Assembly (NCBI RefSeq): GCF_963662255.1
Contig: NC_085072.1
Span: 7,403,001-7,467,000, forward strand
Source: Cinclus cinclus
Lineage: Eukaryota; Chordata; Aves; Passeriformes; Cinclidae
DNA length: 64,000 nt
Direction: 5' to 3'
Shown here: positions 23,073-33,900 of the stretch, piece after piece
Layout of the letters: every line of letters begins with the position of its first letter
How positions within the stretch are numbered: the stretch's first letter is position 1
The notes under the pieces: generated by a model
Seen by the model: only the letters and a program-made list of their open reading frames with translations
Database searches by the model: none
Told to the model about the DNA's origin: nothing
Program-made: the position numbers and the translations under genes

Positions 23073-24235
23073 ATGACCAACGGTGGGAACGGGGAGCCTG
23101 GGGGTCAGGGGGTACCATGGGGGGCCTGGGGAGAATAGGGGCAGGCATAACCAGTGCTGGGAACGGGGGAACGAGGGGTTGTGGGCGGACGGGAGGGTCC
23201 AGGGGCCGCCATGGCTGGTGGTGGGAACTAGGGGAATGAACGGACCGGGGAGTCCGGGCGGGTCCGGGGCCTCAGAGACCAACGAGGGGAGGGGGGAGTT
23301 TTGGGGGTTCCGAAGGCGGAGGTCTGATGGGGCGCCCTAGGGGGAAGACTCGGGTACCGGCGGGCGGTGGGGGAGACGGGGCTGACGTGGGGGAGGTACT
23401 GGGAGGAGCTTTGGGAGACGACTGGAAGAGTGTCCCTTTGGGCGTGGGATACTGGGAGTTCCGAGTGCTTTCGGTGGGGATACTGTTCCCAGTATGTCTA
23501 TGTCCCTTTTCAGGGGGATCCTGGGAAGTCTGCATCCCCCTCATAGAACAGAGATAGGAGGTTGTTCACACGGAGTGTGGGGGTCCCCTTGGAGGGGGTT
23601 TGGGCAGGGGCTCTGGGTGCCCCCTGACCCCTCCCCGACCGACCTTCCTGCAGTTTACTCGCTGGATGGGCTCCTGGTGTTCGGGCTGCTACTGGTTTGC
23701 ACTTGTGCATACCTGCGGAAGGTGCCCCGACTGCGCACCTGGCTCCTGTCCGAGCGCAGGGGCGTCTGGGGAGTCTGCCACAAGGGTGAGGGGCACTGGG
23801 GGCGCTGGGAACACTGGGTATGGCACGGGTTTGCTGGGAACACTGGAATGGGGGCACTGGGGACGCTGGGGACACTAGGTATGGCACGGGTTTGCTGGGA
23901 ACACTGGAATGGGGGCACTTGGAACACTGGGGTACAGGATGGGGCTGCTGGGATCACTGGGGTCGGGTCTGGGACTGGGGCACTGAGTCCAGGATGGGGA
24001 CGCAGAGATCTGGGATGGGGGCTTTGGGGTCTGGGATGGGGACGCCGGGTTATTGGGAATGGGAACAGTGGGGTTTGGGATGGGCTCACGGGGATTCAGG
24101 ATGGATCTGGGATGGGGACATGGGGCCTCACCCCACTGTGTCCCACCTGCAGCTGCTGTGATTGGGACCCGTCTGCACGTGGCTGTGTCCGTGTCTTGTC
24201 TTCTCATGGCCTTCTACGTCCTTGTGGGAGAGTGA
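23073..24235 (+). CDS. TMEM167B: Transmembrane protein 167B (kish-B)
   Basis: Three exons, 23073-23082, 23654-23785 and 24153-24235, join in phase 1 both times to 74 aa, exactly the human length. The first exon codes only MTN plus one base. The protein continues [20 protein letters not shown], then [13 protein letters not shown], and ends AFYVLVGE. It has two hydrophobic segments (about residues 6-26 and 52-71) around a basic loop, and belongs to the Kish family of small Golgi membrane proteins implicated in early secretory traffic. Identity to human kish-B is very high, except that the last residues are VGE rather than FIK. Intron 2 is an ACTGGG-type minisatellite. Confidence 0.97.
23800..24125. 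repeat. Minisatellite in TMEM167B intron 2
   Basis: Two near-identical copies of about 62 bp starting at ggtatggcacgggtttgctg (23818 and 23878) lead into shorter gggatggggac units reaching to about 24120. Confidence 0.85.
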
Positions 24236-24790
24236 CCGCATGGGGAGCTGCTGGTGACGTGGGAGAGACCCTGGGACCAACTAGAGATCTTGTGACTGAT
24301 TCTGAAGACCCCAGTATGGACCAGAGACCCCGGTACTGATCCCACTGTCCCAGTACCAACCAGAGACACCGGTACTGACCCTGAACCACCCCCAGTCCTG
24401 CCTCTAGCAGCAATCTGGATCATGTATGTGGCAACCCAGGGACCATCATGTCCCATCGGCCTCCGTGAACCCACCGAGGGCAACTATGGGGGCCAACAGA
24501 GCACCTTTGGACTGTTGGAAAATGATTTCTCGTGAATTCTGTAGAGAAGTGGGTGAAAGGACCCCCAGGACTGGGGGACCCAGCTCTGCCTTGCTAGCCC
24601 CTTCTCTTGACTCTGAGCAGGATCCTAGTGCAATCATGGCAGGCTGTGGGGGCCAAGCAGGGCCCCTCTCCCTGCCATTATTGGCATCTTCCTATGCTCC
24701 TGCAGCGTGGAGGCCCCTCAGGGGGGGTCTTGTTCTGCAGTGGGGGGTTGCTGATACTCCCAGGTTGTAAATACCGGACTACCACATACA

Positions 24791-24796
24791 AATAAA
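24791..24796 (+). promoter_or_regulatory. Polyadenylation signal of TMEM167B
   Basis: AATAAA followed by a GT-rich element (gtgggggttcttctgtgg) lies 556 nt after the stop codon. Confidence 0.8.
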
Positions 24797-24814
24797 GTGG
24801 GGGTTCTTCTGTGG

Positions 24815-25255
24815 CAGTGCTGGCCTGGGAGTCCTGTGGGGTTTTGGAGGGGTCCTGTGGGACTGGTGCCCTTATGGGGGTCTTGTGGTGTGGGTTAAGG
24901 GTCCCATTGTGTGTGTGTGAAGAGGTCCTTGGAGGCTGGCTCCAGTGGGATGGAGGGCTTGCAGAATTATGGGGGTCCTGGGCTGGGGAGGATTTGTGCA
25001 GATAAAGTGAGAGGGGCAGCTGTGCAGTAGGGAATTGTTGAGTGGAGGCTCCCGTCCCGGTTCGTCCAGCTCTCTGGGGCCGGGAGCCCCAGTGAGGGGC
25101 ACGAGGGGCTGTGCCCTCCACCAGGTGAGTGTGCCCGGCCGCACCTGCGCGCACATCGCTGTACCGTGTGTGTGCCCGGGAGACACGGTGCATAGCGGTC
25201 CTCCGGGCGGCAGAGGGCGCCCTGTAGCGCTGCGTAACTTTCCCGTCGTGCCCTG
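24815..25255. other. Intergenic, rising CpG content
   Basis: No gene is recognised. GC and CpG content increase from about 25.03 kb towards the promoter-like element at 25.27 kb. Confidence 0.5.
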
Positions 25256-25266
25256 CGCGTCTACGG

Positions 25267-25290
25267 TATATAAAGGCCAGGACCGGAAGT
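25267..25290 (+). promoter_or_regulatory. Candidate TATA/ETS core promoter
   Basis: TATATAAA at 25267-25274 is followed 7 bp later by ACCGGAAGT, a consensus ETS-family site, inside CpG-rich DNA. This would place a start near 25.30 kb on the plus strand, at the left edge of the (TGAG)n array. A possible 5' splice site (GCCGAG/GTGAGA) follows near 25570. There is no coding sequence attached, so a non-coding transcript, a lost gene's promoter or a remote alternative promoter of ELAPOR1 are all possible. Confidence 0.35.
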
Positions 25291-25303
25291 GGCGGGTGGT
25301 TGC

Positions 25304-25468
25304 GTGAGTGAGTGAGTGAGTGAGTGAGTGAGTGAGTGAGTGAGTGAGTGAGTGAGTGAGTGAGTGAGTGAGTGAGTGAGTGAGTGAGTGAGTGAGTGAG
25401 TGAGTGAGTGAGTGAGTGAGTGAGTGAGTGAGTGAGTGAGTGAGTGAGTGAGTGAGTGAGTGAGTGAG
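25304..25468. repeat. (TGAG)n tetranucleotide array
   Basis: About 41 uninterrupted copies of TGAG/CTCA over 165 bp. The complementary open frame reading THSL repeats is a translation of it. Confidence 0.98.
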
Positions 25469-25539
25469 TTTGTGTGAATCAGGGGTGTCCGTGTGTGTGT
25501 GAGACGCCAACCACACTCTCTTCCCTACACGTTGATCTT

Positions 25540-26040
25540 ATTCGATCGGCCGGGCCCCGCCGGGCCGAGGTGAGAAGAAAGCGCCGCGAAGCCCTCGGGC
25601 GCTGTGCGGCTGGGCCGGGCGGGATGAGTCGATCAGATAGGCGAGGCCACGGCCGATGAGCGCCCTGCGATTCTGACCCGCGCCCACGTCTGCAGCTCCG
25701 GGGCCGGCAGCGACCCGGCCCGACAGCGACGGGAGACGAAATGCCCTAGCTTCATTCTGGCATATCCAGCGCCGGGCCATGTGGGGAGACGGCAAGCTGG
25801 CCCTGCACCAAACTCCGTGCGGGCTTTGCAGGGGTCTGCCAGCCTTGCGGGGCCCTGCGCATTCCGTGCCATGCTGGGAGTCGTTCCCCGGGCCCTGCCG
25901 TTGTGTGGGGCACAAAAGCTAAACACGGGGCTGTGTTGGCACCGTGCCATGTGTGTGAGATGGGCGTGGACGCTGCGGACTTGCATGAGACCTGTGAGCT
26001 CCATACAACACGTTGTGTGACACCATGAGCATGGCCTCTG
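25540..26040. other. CpG-rich intergenic segment without recognisable gene
   Basis: The CpG-rich character continues to about 25.87 kb. Minus-strand open frames up to 206 codons here show no known motif and lack splice support. A minus-strand AATAAA occurs at 26042-26047 but no gene can be attached to it. Confidence 0.4.
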
Positions 26041-26049
26041 TTTTATTGA

Positions 26050-26460
26050 GTGTGTATGGTGATGGGGATAGCCACGGTGGTGACTAGAGGATGGCCACAA
26101 GGGGACAACCACGGTGATGACTGGGGGATAGCCATGGTGCTGACAAAGCTGTGATGGTAACCAGGGGACAGCCACAGTGGAGTCAAGTACAGTTGTGCTG
26201 GTAATGAGAGGATGGCCATGGTGATCACAGGAGATCAACTGTGGTGATAGCAAGAGGATGGTGGTGAAAAGGGGACAGTAGGGTAGGTGACCAAGGGTGG
26301 TGACAAGAAGATAGGCATGAGAGGACAGCCACAGAGGAAAAAAGGAGATGGCTGTGGAGATGAGGGAACAGCAGTGATTCTGGCGTTACTTGGAGTGGCA
26401 GCTGCGGTGGCTGCTGATAGTGGCCCTGCTGTGGGGACATTCTGAGAAGGGGGTCACCAG
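26050..26460. repeat. Minisatellite, GGTGAC/GATGGC type
   Basis: Units like gggacagccacggtggtgac and gaggatggccatggtgatca repeat every 25-35 bp. Confidence 0.75.
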
Positions 26461-26679
26461 GTTAATGGTACTTGGCAGGCTTCATCTGCCAAGGTGACAC
26501 TGAAGATACTGTGAGGTATGGCCACTCCATACCACTGTCTCCAGCTGTGGCATAGTAGGCATGGGGTTGTCCCTTACTGTGGCTGTGTCCCTGCATGTCC
26601 ATGGTACTTGCTGACGTCCCTGTGCCACCACAGATGGATAAGTGTAACCTGTGTTTCCCAACCCACAGGATGACCCTGT

Positions 26680-27170
26680 GCCACCAGAATTGGGACCTCT
26701 GTGTTGCCTTAGCAGCTCTGTCCCCCATGTCCTCTTGTGACTGTGGCCCCCATATGCCTGCGTCCCCCATCTCCCTGTGTCACCATATCAGCTGTGTCCT
26801 CCATGTCCCTTGTGTTCACATATTGCCTATATCCTTCATGTCCCCCTATGTCCCGCATCTCCCTGTGTTCCCATGTGCTCCCTGTGTACCAGTGCCTCTC
26901 TGTAGCCCCATATCAGCTGTGTTCCTGTGCCCCCCCATCCCTCATGTGCCAATATCCCCTGTATCCCATGTTTCTCTGTCCCCCATTCTCCCATATCCCT
27001 TTTATTCCCCTTGTCCTGTGTCCTTCATCCTCTTGTGTTCCTGTATCAGCTCTGTACCCAGTGTCCCTGATGTTACTGTGTCCCCCGTGTTCTTATATCC
27101 CTTGTACCCTCTATGTCCCTTGTGTCCCCATGTCCAGAATATGCAGCCACATGTATCCGTGTGCAGTGGG
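26680..27170. repeat. Minisatellite, TGTGTCCC type
   Basis: Pyrimidine-rich units such as ctgtgtcccccatgtccc recur every 15-30 bp; the long CP- and SL-rich frames are translations of this array. Confidence 0.8.
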
Positions 27171-27369
27171 GCTGGCCCAGCTCCCTGAGGACACCCTGGG
27201 GGGCACAAGAGAGGGACACAATCCCCGGTGAGGTAGAGGTGACTCCGGGGGGCTCATGACCTTCCCTCACCATGTCCGGGTCCACGTCCAGCCCCGGGAG
27301 GGCGGGAGGAGGGGCTGTTCCGGGGGGCGGGGAGGCAGGGGTGTGGCGCCCCGAGACGGTCCTGGTGCT

Positions 27370-27860
27370 GTCTCTGGAATAACATTCCCAATTACGTTCC
27401 CAGGAATAAATTCCCGATGCAGTTCCCGGGAACTCCGGGGATTACATTCCCAGTCCCATTTCTCACTCCCAAGGATGATGGATTCACGGTGCCGTTCTTA
27501 TGGATGACACTCCCAGTGTCCATGCCCGGCGCCAATCTCGGGATACCATTCCCGGAGTCCTGTTCCCGTTTCCATTCCCGGGTATAATTTTGGGGGTGCC
27601 GTTCCTGGGAGTTCCATTCCCGTGTCTCTATTCCTAATACCGAAGCGCGGTGTGCCATTCCCATTCTCGATGCCGATTCCTGGTGCCGTTCTCATGGCGA
27701 GCATTCCCGGAGGCGATGCTGGCTGTCGTTCCAGGGGATTCTATTCATGATCGTTCCCAGGGGTTCCGTTCCCGGTGCCCGTTCTCGAGGTGCTGCACAG
27801 TGCCGTTCCCGGGGGGTCCTCTCGCGGTGCCTATTCCCGTTGCCGGGGGCAATGCCGGGT
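27370..27860. repeat. TTCCCGG-core repeat upstream of ELAPOR1
   Basis: The phrases gttcccgggaa, cattcccggagt and gccgttcccgggg recur about every 20-30 bp, more than fifteen times, ending about 130 bp before the ELAPOR1 start codon. It is partly CpG-rich and may overlap the promoter. Confidence 0.8.
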
Positions 27861-27988
27861 GCCGTTCCCGGGGACAGGGGCAGGTGGCGGCAGGTGCGCG
27901 GAGGCCGGGCCGTTGGCGGGGGCGGGGCCGCGGTGCCGGTGCTCGCACCGGCCGAGCTGGCGCCGTTGCCACCACCGTTGCCGCCGCC
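27860..27988 (+). promoter_or_regulatory. CpG-rich promoter of ELAPOR1
   Basis: A dense CpG block (gcggggccgcggtgccggtg and similar) runs into the initiator ccgccATGG. No TATA box was seen. Confidence 0.55.
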
Positions 27989-30900
27989 ATGGCCGGTACC
28001 GGAGCCCGGTGGACGCTGCTGGCGCTGTGTCTGGCTGTCACCGTATCACCGGGACGCACGGGGGAGCAGCTACACGTCTGCAAGGAGGTACCGACGCCGG
28101 GAATGGCGGGGGCGGGGGGACGCGACCGGTATCATACCACTGCCATCATACGACCACCCCCAAATTCCCCGCACAGACGGATGAAACGGAGTCCCGGAGC
28201 ACGTGGAGGCTGCTCCCTATGGGATGGGGGCGACAGGTTGGGGTCAGGGGACCCTGTGGCACCAGGATGGGGCGTCTCCTATAGCGGGGAGGGACTGGCC
28301 GACCTCTTGGGGGCCCGGGGAGGGGGCTTTGCTCCCAGCGGGTTGGCCAGTCCCCGAGGGTCTCCTTGGGGAGCCCAAATGGAATCACCCCATCATCATC
28401 CCCAAGTTCTTACCCCATAGACACATTGGGGTCTCCCCAAACCTTCCCTGAGTGCTGCTGGGGGGTGACAAGGAGTGGGGGGAACAATCCCAATAGCCAC
28501 GTGCCATTCCCAGCCCAGCACACTGTGGCCAATGTATCCTATGAAGGAAAACTGTCACTCACCAGGATCTGTCCACCTTGGGGACAGCAGGTGAACCCCC
28601 AAATACTCTCCCTGGGTTGTCTGTCTCGTCCCACCCCCCGATTTTCTTTCCTCAGACCTGTGACTGCTTTTAATCTGGGCCAGGAATTTTTTTTTTTTCC
28701 TGTGATCCAATTATTTTTGTCTGTGTTCCATGATCCGGAGCTGGAAACAATAGACTGGGCTGGCATCTGCCCCAGGAGTGATCAGTCCCCCAGAGGGGTT
28801 GTCCTCTGTCCTTCACTAGGGACAGCTCTTCTCCCTCCCTTGGCCAAAGCAGAGTGACAGTGGCAGTTTGGGGTGCTCTCCACCCTCAGAGCCACCCTGG
28901 GGCTGATTAGGTCAATTTATGTAGATTTAATAAAAGCCTGGAAAAGTTTAGGAAGAGATGAAAAAATACCCTCTCTCCAAGGAAATCCCTTGGGGCTGAG
29001 AGCAATGTAGTAGCTCATGGCTGCTGAATTTGGGGTGACCCTCTGGGTACCAAAAGGGTGGCTGGGACCTTCCTCTGTGTCCCTGGGCTGGGGGAGCTCT
29101 ATGCTGCCTATACATGGGCAGGGGTTGCTGCAGGCATCTCTCTGTCTCCACTTTTTCTTCTCCACCCCACTTTTACCTCTCCAATCCCTTTTTCCTCTCC
29201 ACAACCCCCTATCCCCCTCTCCTCCCCCCGCCTTTGCTACGTTTCCAGCTGACGGGAACATCAAAGCAGTTGTTTTCTCATCAACCTGCCACGCTCCAGC
29301 AGCCACTGGGAGCATGAAGCTGCAGCACCAGCTCTGACACCCCAGAGCTGCTGTGAGGGAGTGGGGAGGTCCCTCTGTTCCCTAAGCCCCAACACCACCA
29401 CCAGATGTGGCCTTCACCCTGCCCACGCCATCTGTCCCTGGTGTCACCTAGCCAGCCTTAAGCCAGTACAGCTTGGCGCAGCTGGCGGGACGGAGGGGTC
29501 ATGGTACCCCTACTGTCCCCAGCATTTCCCACTTCCTCCTAGTCCCCCTTGCTCTTCCCCCTATGCCTGGGATGCTCTCAGTCCGTATCCGGGTTGTACC
29601 ACAGCTGTTTGATGAGCAAAGTTTGTCACGGCCATGCCAAGGCACACCGAAGGTATGACAGTGCCATGTGCTCCCAGGATCATGGGGGAGGCGCAGCAGT
29701 TCACCCCCATGCCAGAGAGGGGGTGCAGGGATGTTGCTGCTCCGAGGCTCCTGGGCAGCCCCAGCCAGATCATCCCCTCACCCACAGCACCCCCATTTCC
29801 CAGCATCCTCCCATACTGGCCTCCCCTCCCTCCACAATACTCCCCCATCCTGAGCATCCCTCTGATCCCCAGCTCTCCTCAATCCAGAGCATTTTCTACC
29901 CAAATCACCCCCGTTTCCCAGCATCCCCCCACACTGAACTCCTCCCTGCCCCAGTATCCCCTGTATCCTGAGCACCCTTCCAAACCCCCCTCAGCAGGCC
30001 CTGGGCGCCTCAGGACATTGTCACACCTTAACTCAAAACCATCCCTTCAAGGCACAGCTGGGCCCAGGGGGCAGCCCCTCTCAGGGAGCAACTCCCCCCC
30101 ATCGTTGCCTCTCCTGTCTCCTGCAGTCCGAGTACCACTACGAGTACACAGCATGTGACAGCTCAGGCTCACGCTGGAGGGTGGCTGTACCACACACACC
30201 TGGACTCTGCACTGGCCTGCCCGACCCTGTCAGGGGCACTGAGTGCTGTGAGTTTCTGACCAGAAATGGGATGGGGTCAGGTTGAGGGATAGTAATGGCA
30301 GGGATGGGAAATGAGGGTGAGGGGAGGGAGAGAGCAGGGAGACAAGCACAGCCATTGTTGACTCCAGTGCAGGCAGCAACAGGAGGTTGGAATGGTATCA
30401 GTGGGATGGAATCCCTCTGGGATGGGATGGCAAAAGAACTACAAATACTATGATGGAATAGGAATTACACACACACAGACTGCCTGGGATGGGATGAGAA
30501 GGACAGGAACCACACACACACAGGTGTTGTGATGGGATGGGATGAGAAGGATTAGAATCGTGCATACAGGGATGGGATGGGATGGGATGGGATGGGATGG
30601 GATGGGATGGGATGGGATGGGATGGGATGGGATGGGATGGGATGGGATGGGATGGGATGGGATGGGATGGGAATCACACATACCATCATGGAATGGGATG
30701 AGAGGGATGGGAATCACACACACACTGGGATGGAATTCCACTCATTGCACACAGGTGCCAGGACAGGATGAGCAAGGTGAGAATCCCCCTCACACATTCG
30801 TTCACCAGGATGGGATGAGAGAGATGGAAATCACACGCACACAGGCACTAGGATGGGATAAGAGGGATGGAAATCATACACACACATGCATGAGGATGGG

Positions 30901-33900
30901 AGGAGAATCACACACACAGTCACCATATGGAATGAGAGCGGTGAGAATCCCACCACACACACTTCGATGGAAATCTCCCTATTGCACACATGCACCAGGA
31001 TGGGATGACGAAGATGAGAATCCCCCTCACACAAACTCACTCACCAGGACGGGATGAGCAGGATGGGAATCCCAAACAGATGCCCCCCAACTTTGTGGGT
31101 GCCTTGGCTCCATGGCAGAGCATTACATCCTGCCTGGATTGGGCAGAGCTGGGCGTCAGATACCAAAACTCATGGATGGGGGGTTGCCTTTGGGGGATGG
31201 TCAGAATGGGGGATCCCAGCATCTCTACCACTTGGGAGCACTTGGAAATGTGGAACTGAGGGTGATGAGGCTGTAGCAGCATCAGGGGATCGGGAGTAAC
31301 CCACCATACCCTGTGCCCCTGTGTTTTGGTTTGAAAGACAGGTGTTTGCTAAGGAAAGCAGAAGCTTCCTCTTGAACTGAAAAAATGTGATTCTTCCTTC
31401 CTACAGATTATTATGATTTTGAAATTAAGGGAGTTTTCAGGCAAAGATATGGGGATAGAAATAACAGTTCTTTACTAGTATAACTAACAAGACAAACAAG
31501 AACAACACCAGCTATGAAATTACCCACAAACAGAACAGTAACTCAGTCCCAGTGTTTTTTGGCTGCAGGCACCTTTTCCCTGAGCTGCAGTTCCCGGTGC
31601 TGGGGGCGGGCGGGTCCCACAGAGCTGCAGGAGGGCTGGGGGTGATGGCAGCGCTGTCCCAGGGGGAGAGAGAGATGGAGAGAGACCCCTCTGCTCATGG
31701 TGTCGGTCCCAGTGCTCAGCAGAGTGCTGGATGGTGGCAGGTTACAGCGAGAAGGCAGCAGGGCAGGGTCTGACAGCAGTGAGGATGGCTCCTGGCGCTG
31801 GGATGGCAGGGATGGGACAGATGCAGCAATCGTCCTTCTCGTCCGAACTCTGCGGGGGAAATGGGCCGAGCCAGAGCCTTCGGTTTCCTCTTCTGGCTGT
31901 TTGAATCTCGCGGGGTTTCCCTTTTTCTCTCCCCTCCCCCTTGCCACCAGGGCCCAGTCAACAGGTATCTTAGCATGACAATGGGGAAAATTCAACAGAG
32001 GGAAAAGGGAAAGAACCAATCCCCAACACCCTGTCTCCATTGGCAGCATTCTCCTGCAAGGCGGGTGAGTTCCTGGAGATGCAGACACAGATGTGTCGGC
32101 CCTGTGCTGCTGGCACCTACTCGCTGGGCACTGGTGTCCGCTTCGATGAGTGGGACGAGGTGCCCCATGGCTTCGCCAACGTGGCCACCAATCTGGAAGT
32201 GGATGACAGCTTTGGTGATGTGGCAGAGAACTGCACAGCGTGAGTCACTGTGTCACTGGCTAAAAGGCCAGTAGATGGGCACCTGGCATGTCAGGTCTGG
32301 ATGCAGGGCACAGCAAGAGCATCCAGAGCAGGATGGGTGTGACACCTCTGTGCATCCATAGCACCTGGCTGCTCTGATGCCTGGCTGCCCCCTGCCTTCT
32401 GTCATCCTGCCCTGGGAGGTGACACCAGCAGGGCATTACAGGGGGACCCTGGTCACGGGAAGGGAACGCCCAGCAGCATCACACCAGCCCCCCCCCCCCC
32501 AAAGTGGCAGGACCTCAACCATATAGCACCCCCACATTAGCATTTCTCAGAGATGGAGCACCCACGGAGGTCCCCACAGCACCTATGGGGATCTCTACAG
32601 CACCCCTGTGCCACCAGCCAGTGCCTGTATTTACCACCAGAGCCTCATTGGCAACCTCTGAGTTCTTTTGGTTGTGCTGGCAGCCACCAGACCCTCCCAG
32701 TTGTTCCACAGCCATTAAATCTCCTACCCTCCAGTAGCACCAGCAGCCACCAAACCCTCCTACTTGTACCACAGCCATCAAGGCCTCTCAGTTGTACCAG
32801 CAACCATGAAACCATCCCAGATATACTGACAACCACCAAACCCTCAGTTTACTGGCACCACCACACTGCCCCATTGATGCCTCTCTCAGCCATTCCCTAC
32901 TCCCAGCAGCATGTAACTCATCCAGCCACCTTCCCAGAGCAAGGGGATGCCACTTTCTTCTCCTTGCAGTCCACATGACTCTCAGCAGACCAGGGGATTC
33001 TCCCCAGGGATATGTGTCTAGCCACCACACCTTGCAATATCCCCAAGCCCCTGTGCCCCACATTTCCATTTCCTGAGGACCCTCCCAGCTGTCCCTACAA
33101 TCCCTGTCCTGCCCGCTGCGGGGTCAAGAGTGGTGACAGGATCCCCAGGGCCATGTCACTTGCCCCAGGTCAACGTGGGTGCCACTGGGGGACTACGTGG
33201 CATCCAACACGGATGAGTGCATAGCCACCCTCATGTATGCTGTGAGCCTCAAACAGTCGGGGACTGTGACCTTCGAGTACATCTACCCTGACAGCAGCAT
33301 CGTCTTCGAATTCTTTGTGGGTGACAGGGGCAGGGATGGAGGATGTGGGTCCCTGGGAACATGGGAAGGTCCTTGGGGGCATGGGAATGGTCTCTTGGGA
33401 CATGGAGGGGCCCATGGGGATATGGGAGAGGGTCCTAGATGACATGAAGGTATCTGTAGGTACATGGAAGGGGTCCCTTGTGACCTGAGTGGGTCCCTGA
33501 GGAGATATCTGGTGATGTGACAGGGATCTCTGGGCTCATGGGGAAGGGGACCCTGGGGATATGAGAGTGGACCCTGGTGACATAAGGGGAGCCCTATGGG
33601 ACATGGTTGTGGTTCATAGAGACATGAGGAGGGGTCCCTAGGAATATGCGAGGGTCCCTGGGAGCATGAGGCATGTCTCTGGGGACATGTGGGGAGAGCC
33701 TGTGAACATGGCGTCCCTGACACTCTCCCTGAAGGTGCAGAATGACCAGTGCCAGCCCACGGTGGAGGAGTCCCGCTGGATGCGGACGACAGAGAAGGGC
33801 TGGGAATTCCACAGCGTGAGTGTCTGGTGTGAGGTGACACTGGGAAGAGGTCCCTCGGTGTGTCCCGGCGTCTCTTGTCCCTCCCGTGGGAACAAGATGC

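Noticed and set aside
24872..25516. 214-codon minus-strand frame with THSL repeats
   Set aside because: Produced by the (TGAG)n microsatellite, with no conserved flanking protein.
25633..26253. 206-codon minus-strand frame with a minus-strand AATAAA nearby
   Set aside because: The frame crosses the start of a minisatellite and a CpG-rich block, lacks motifs and splice support, and the AATAAA lies inside the frame rather than downstream of it.
19286..27980. Search for TAF13 and CFAP276 exons expected from human gene order
   Set aside because: No frame on either strand matches the TAF13 histone-fold residues I know; I do not recall the CFAP276 protein well enough to exclude it with confidence.
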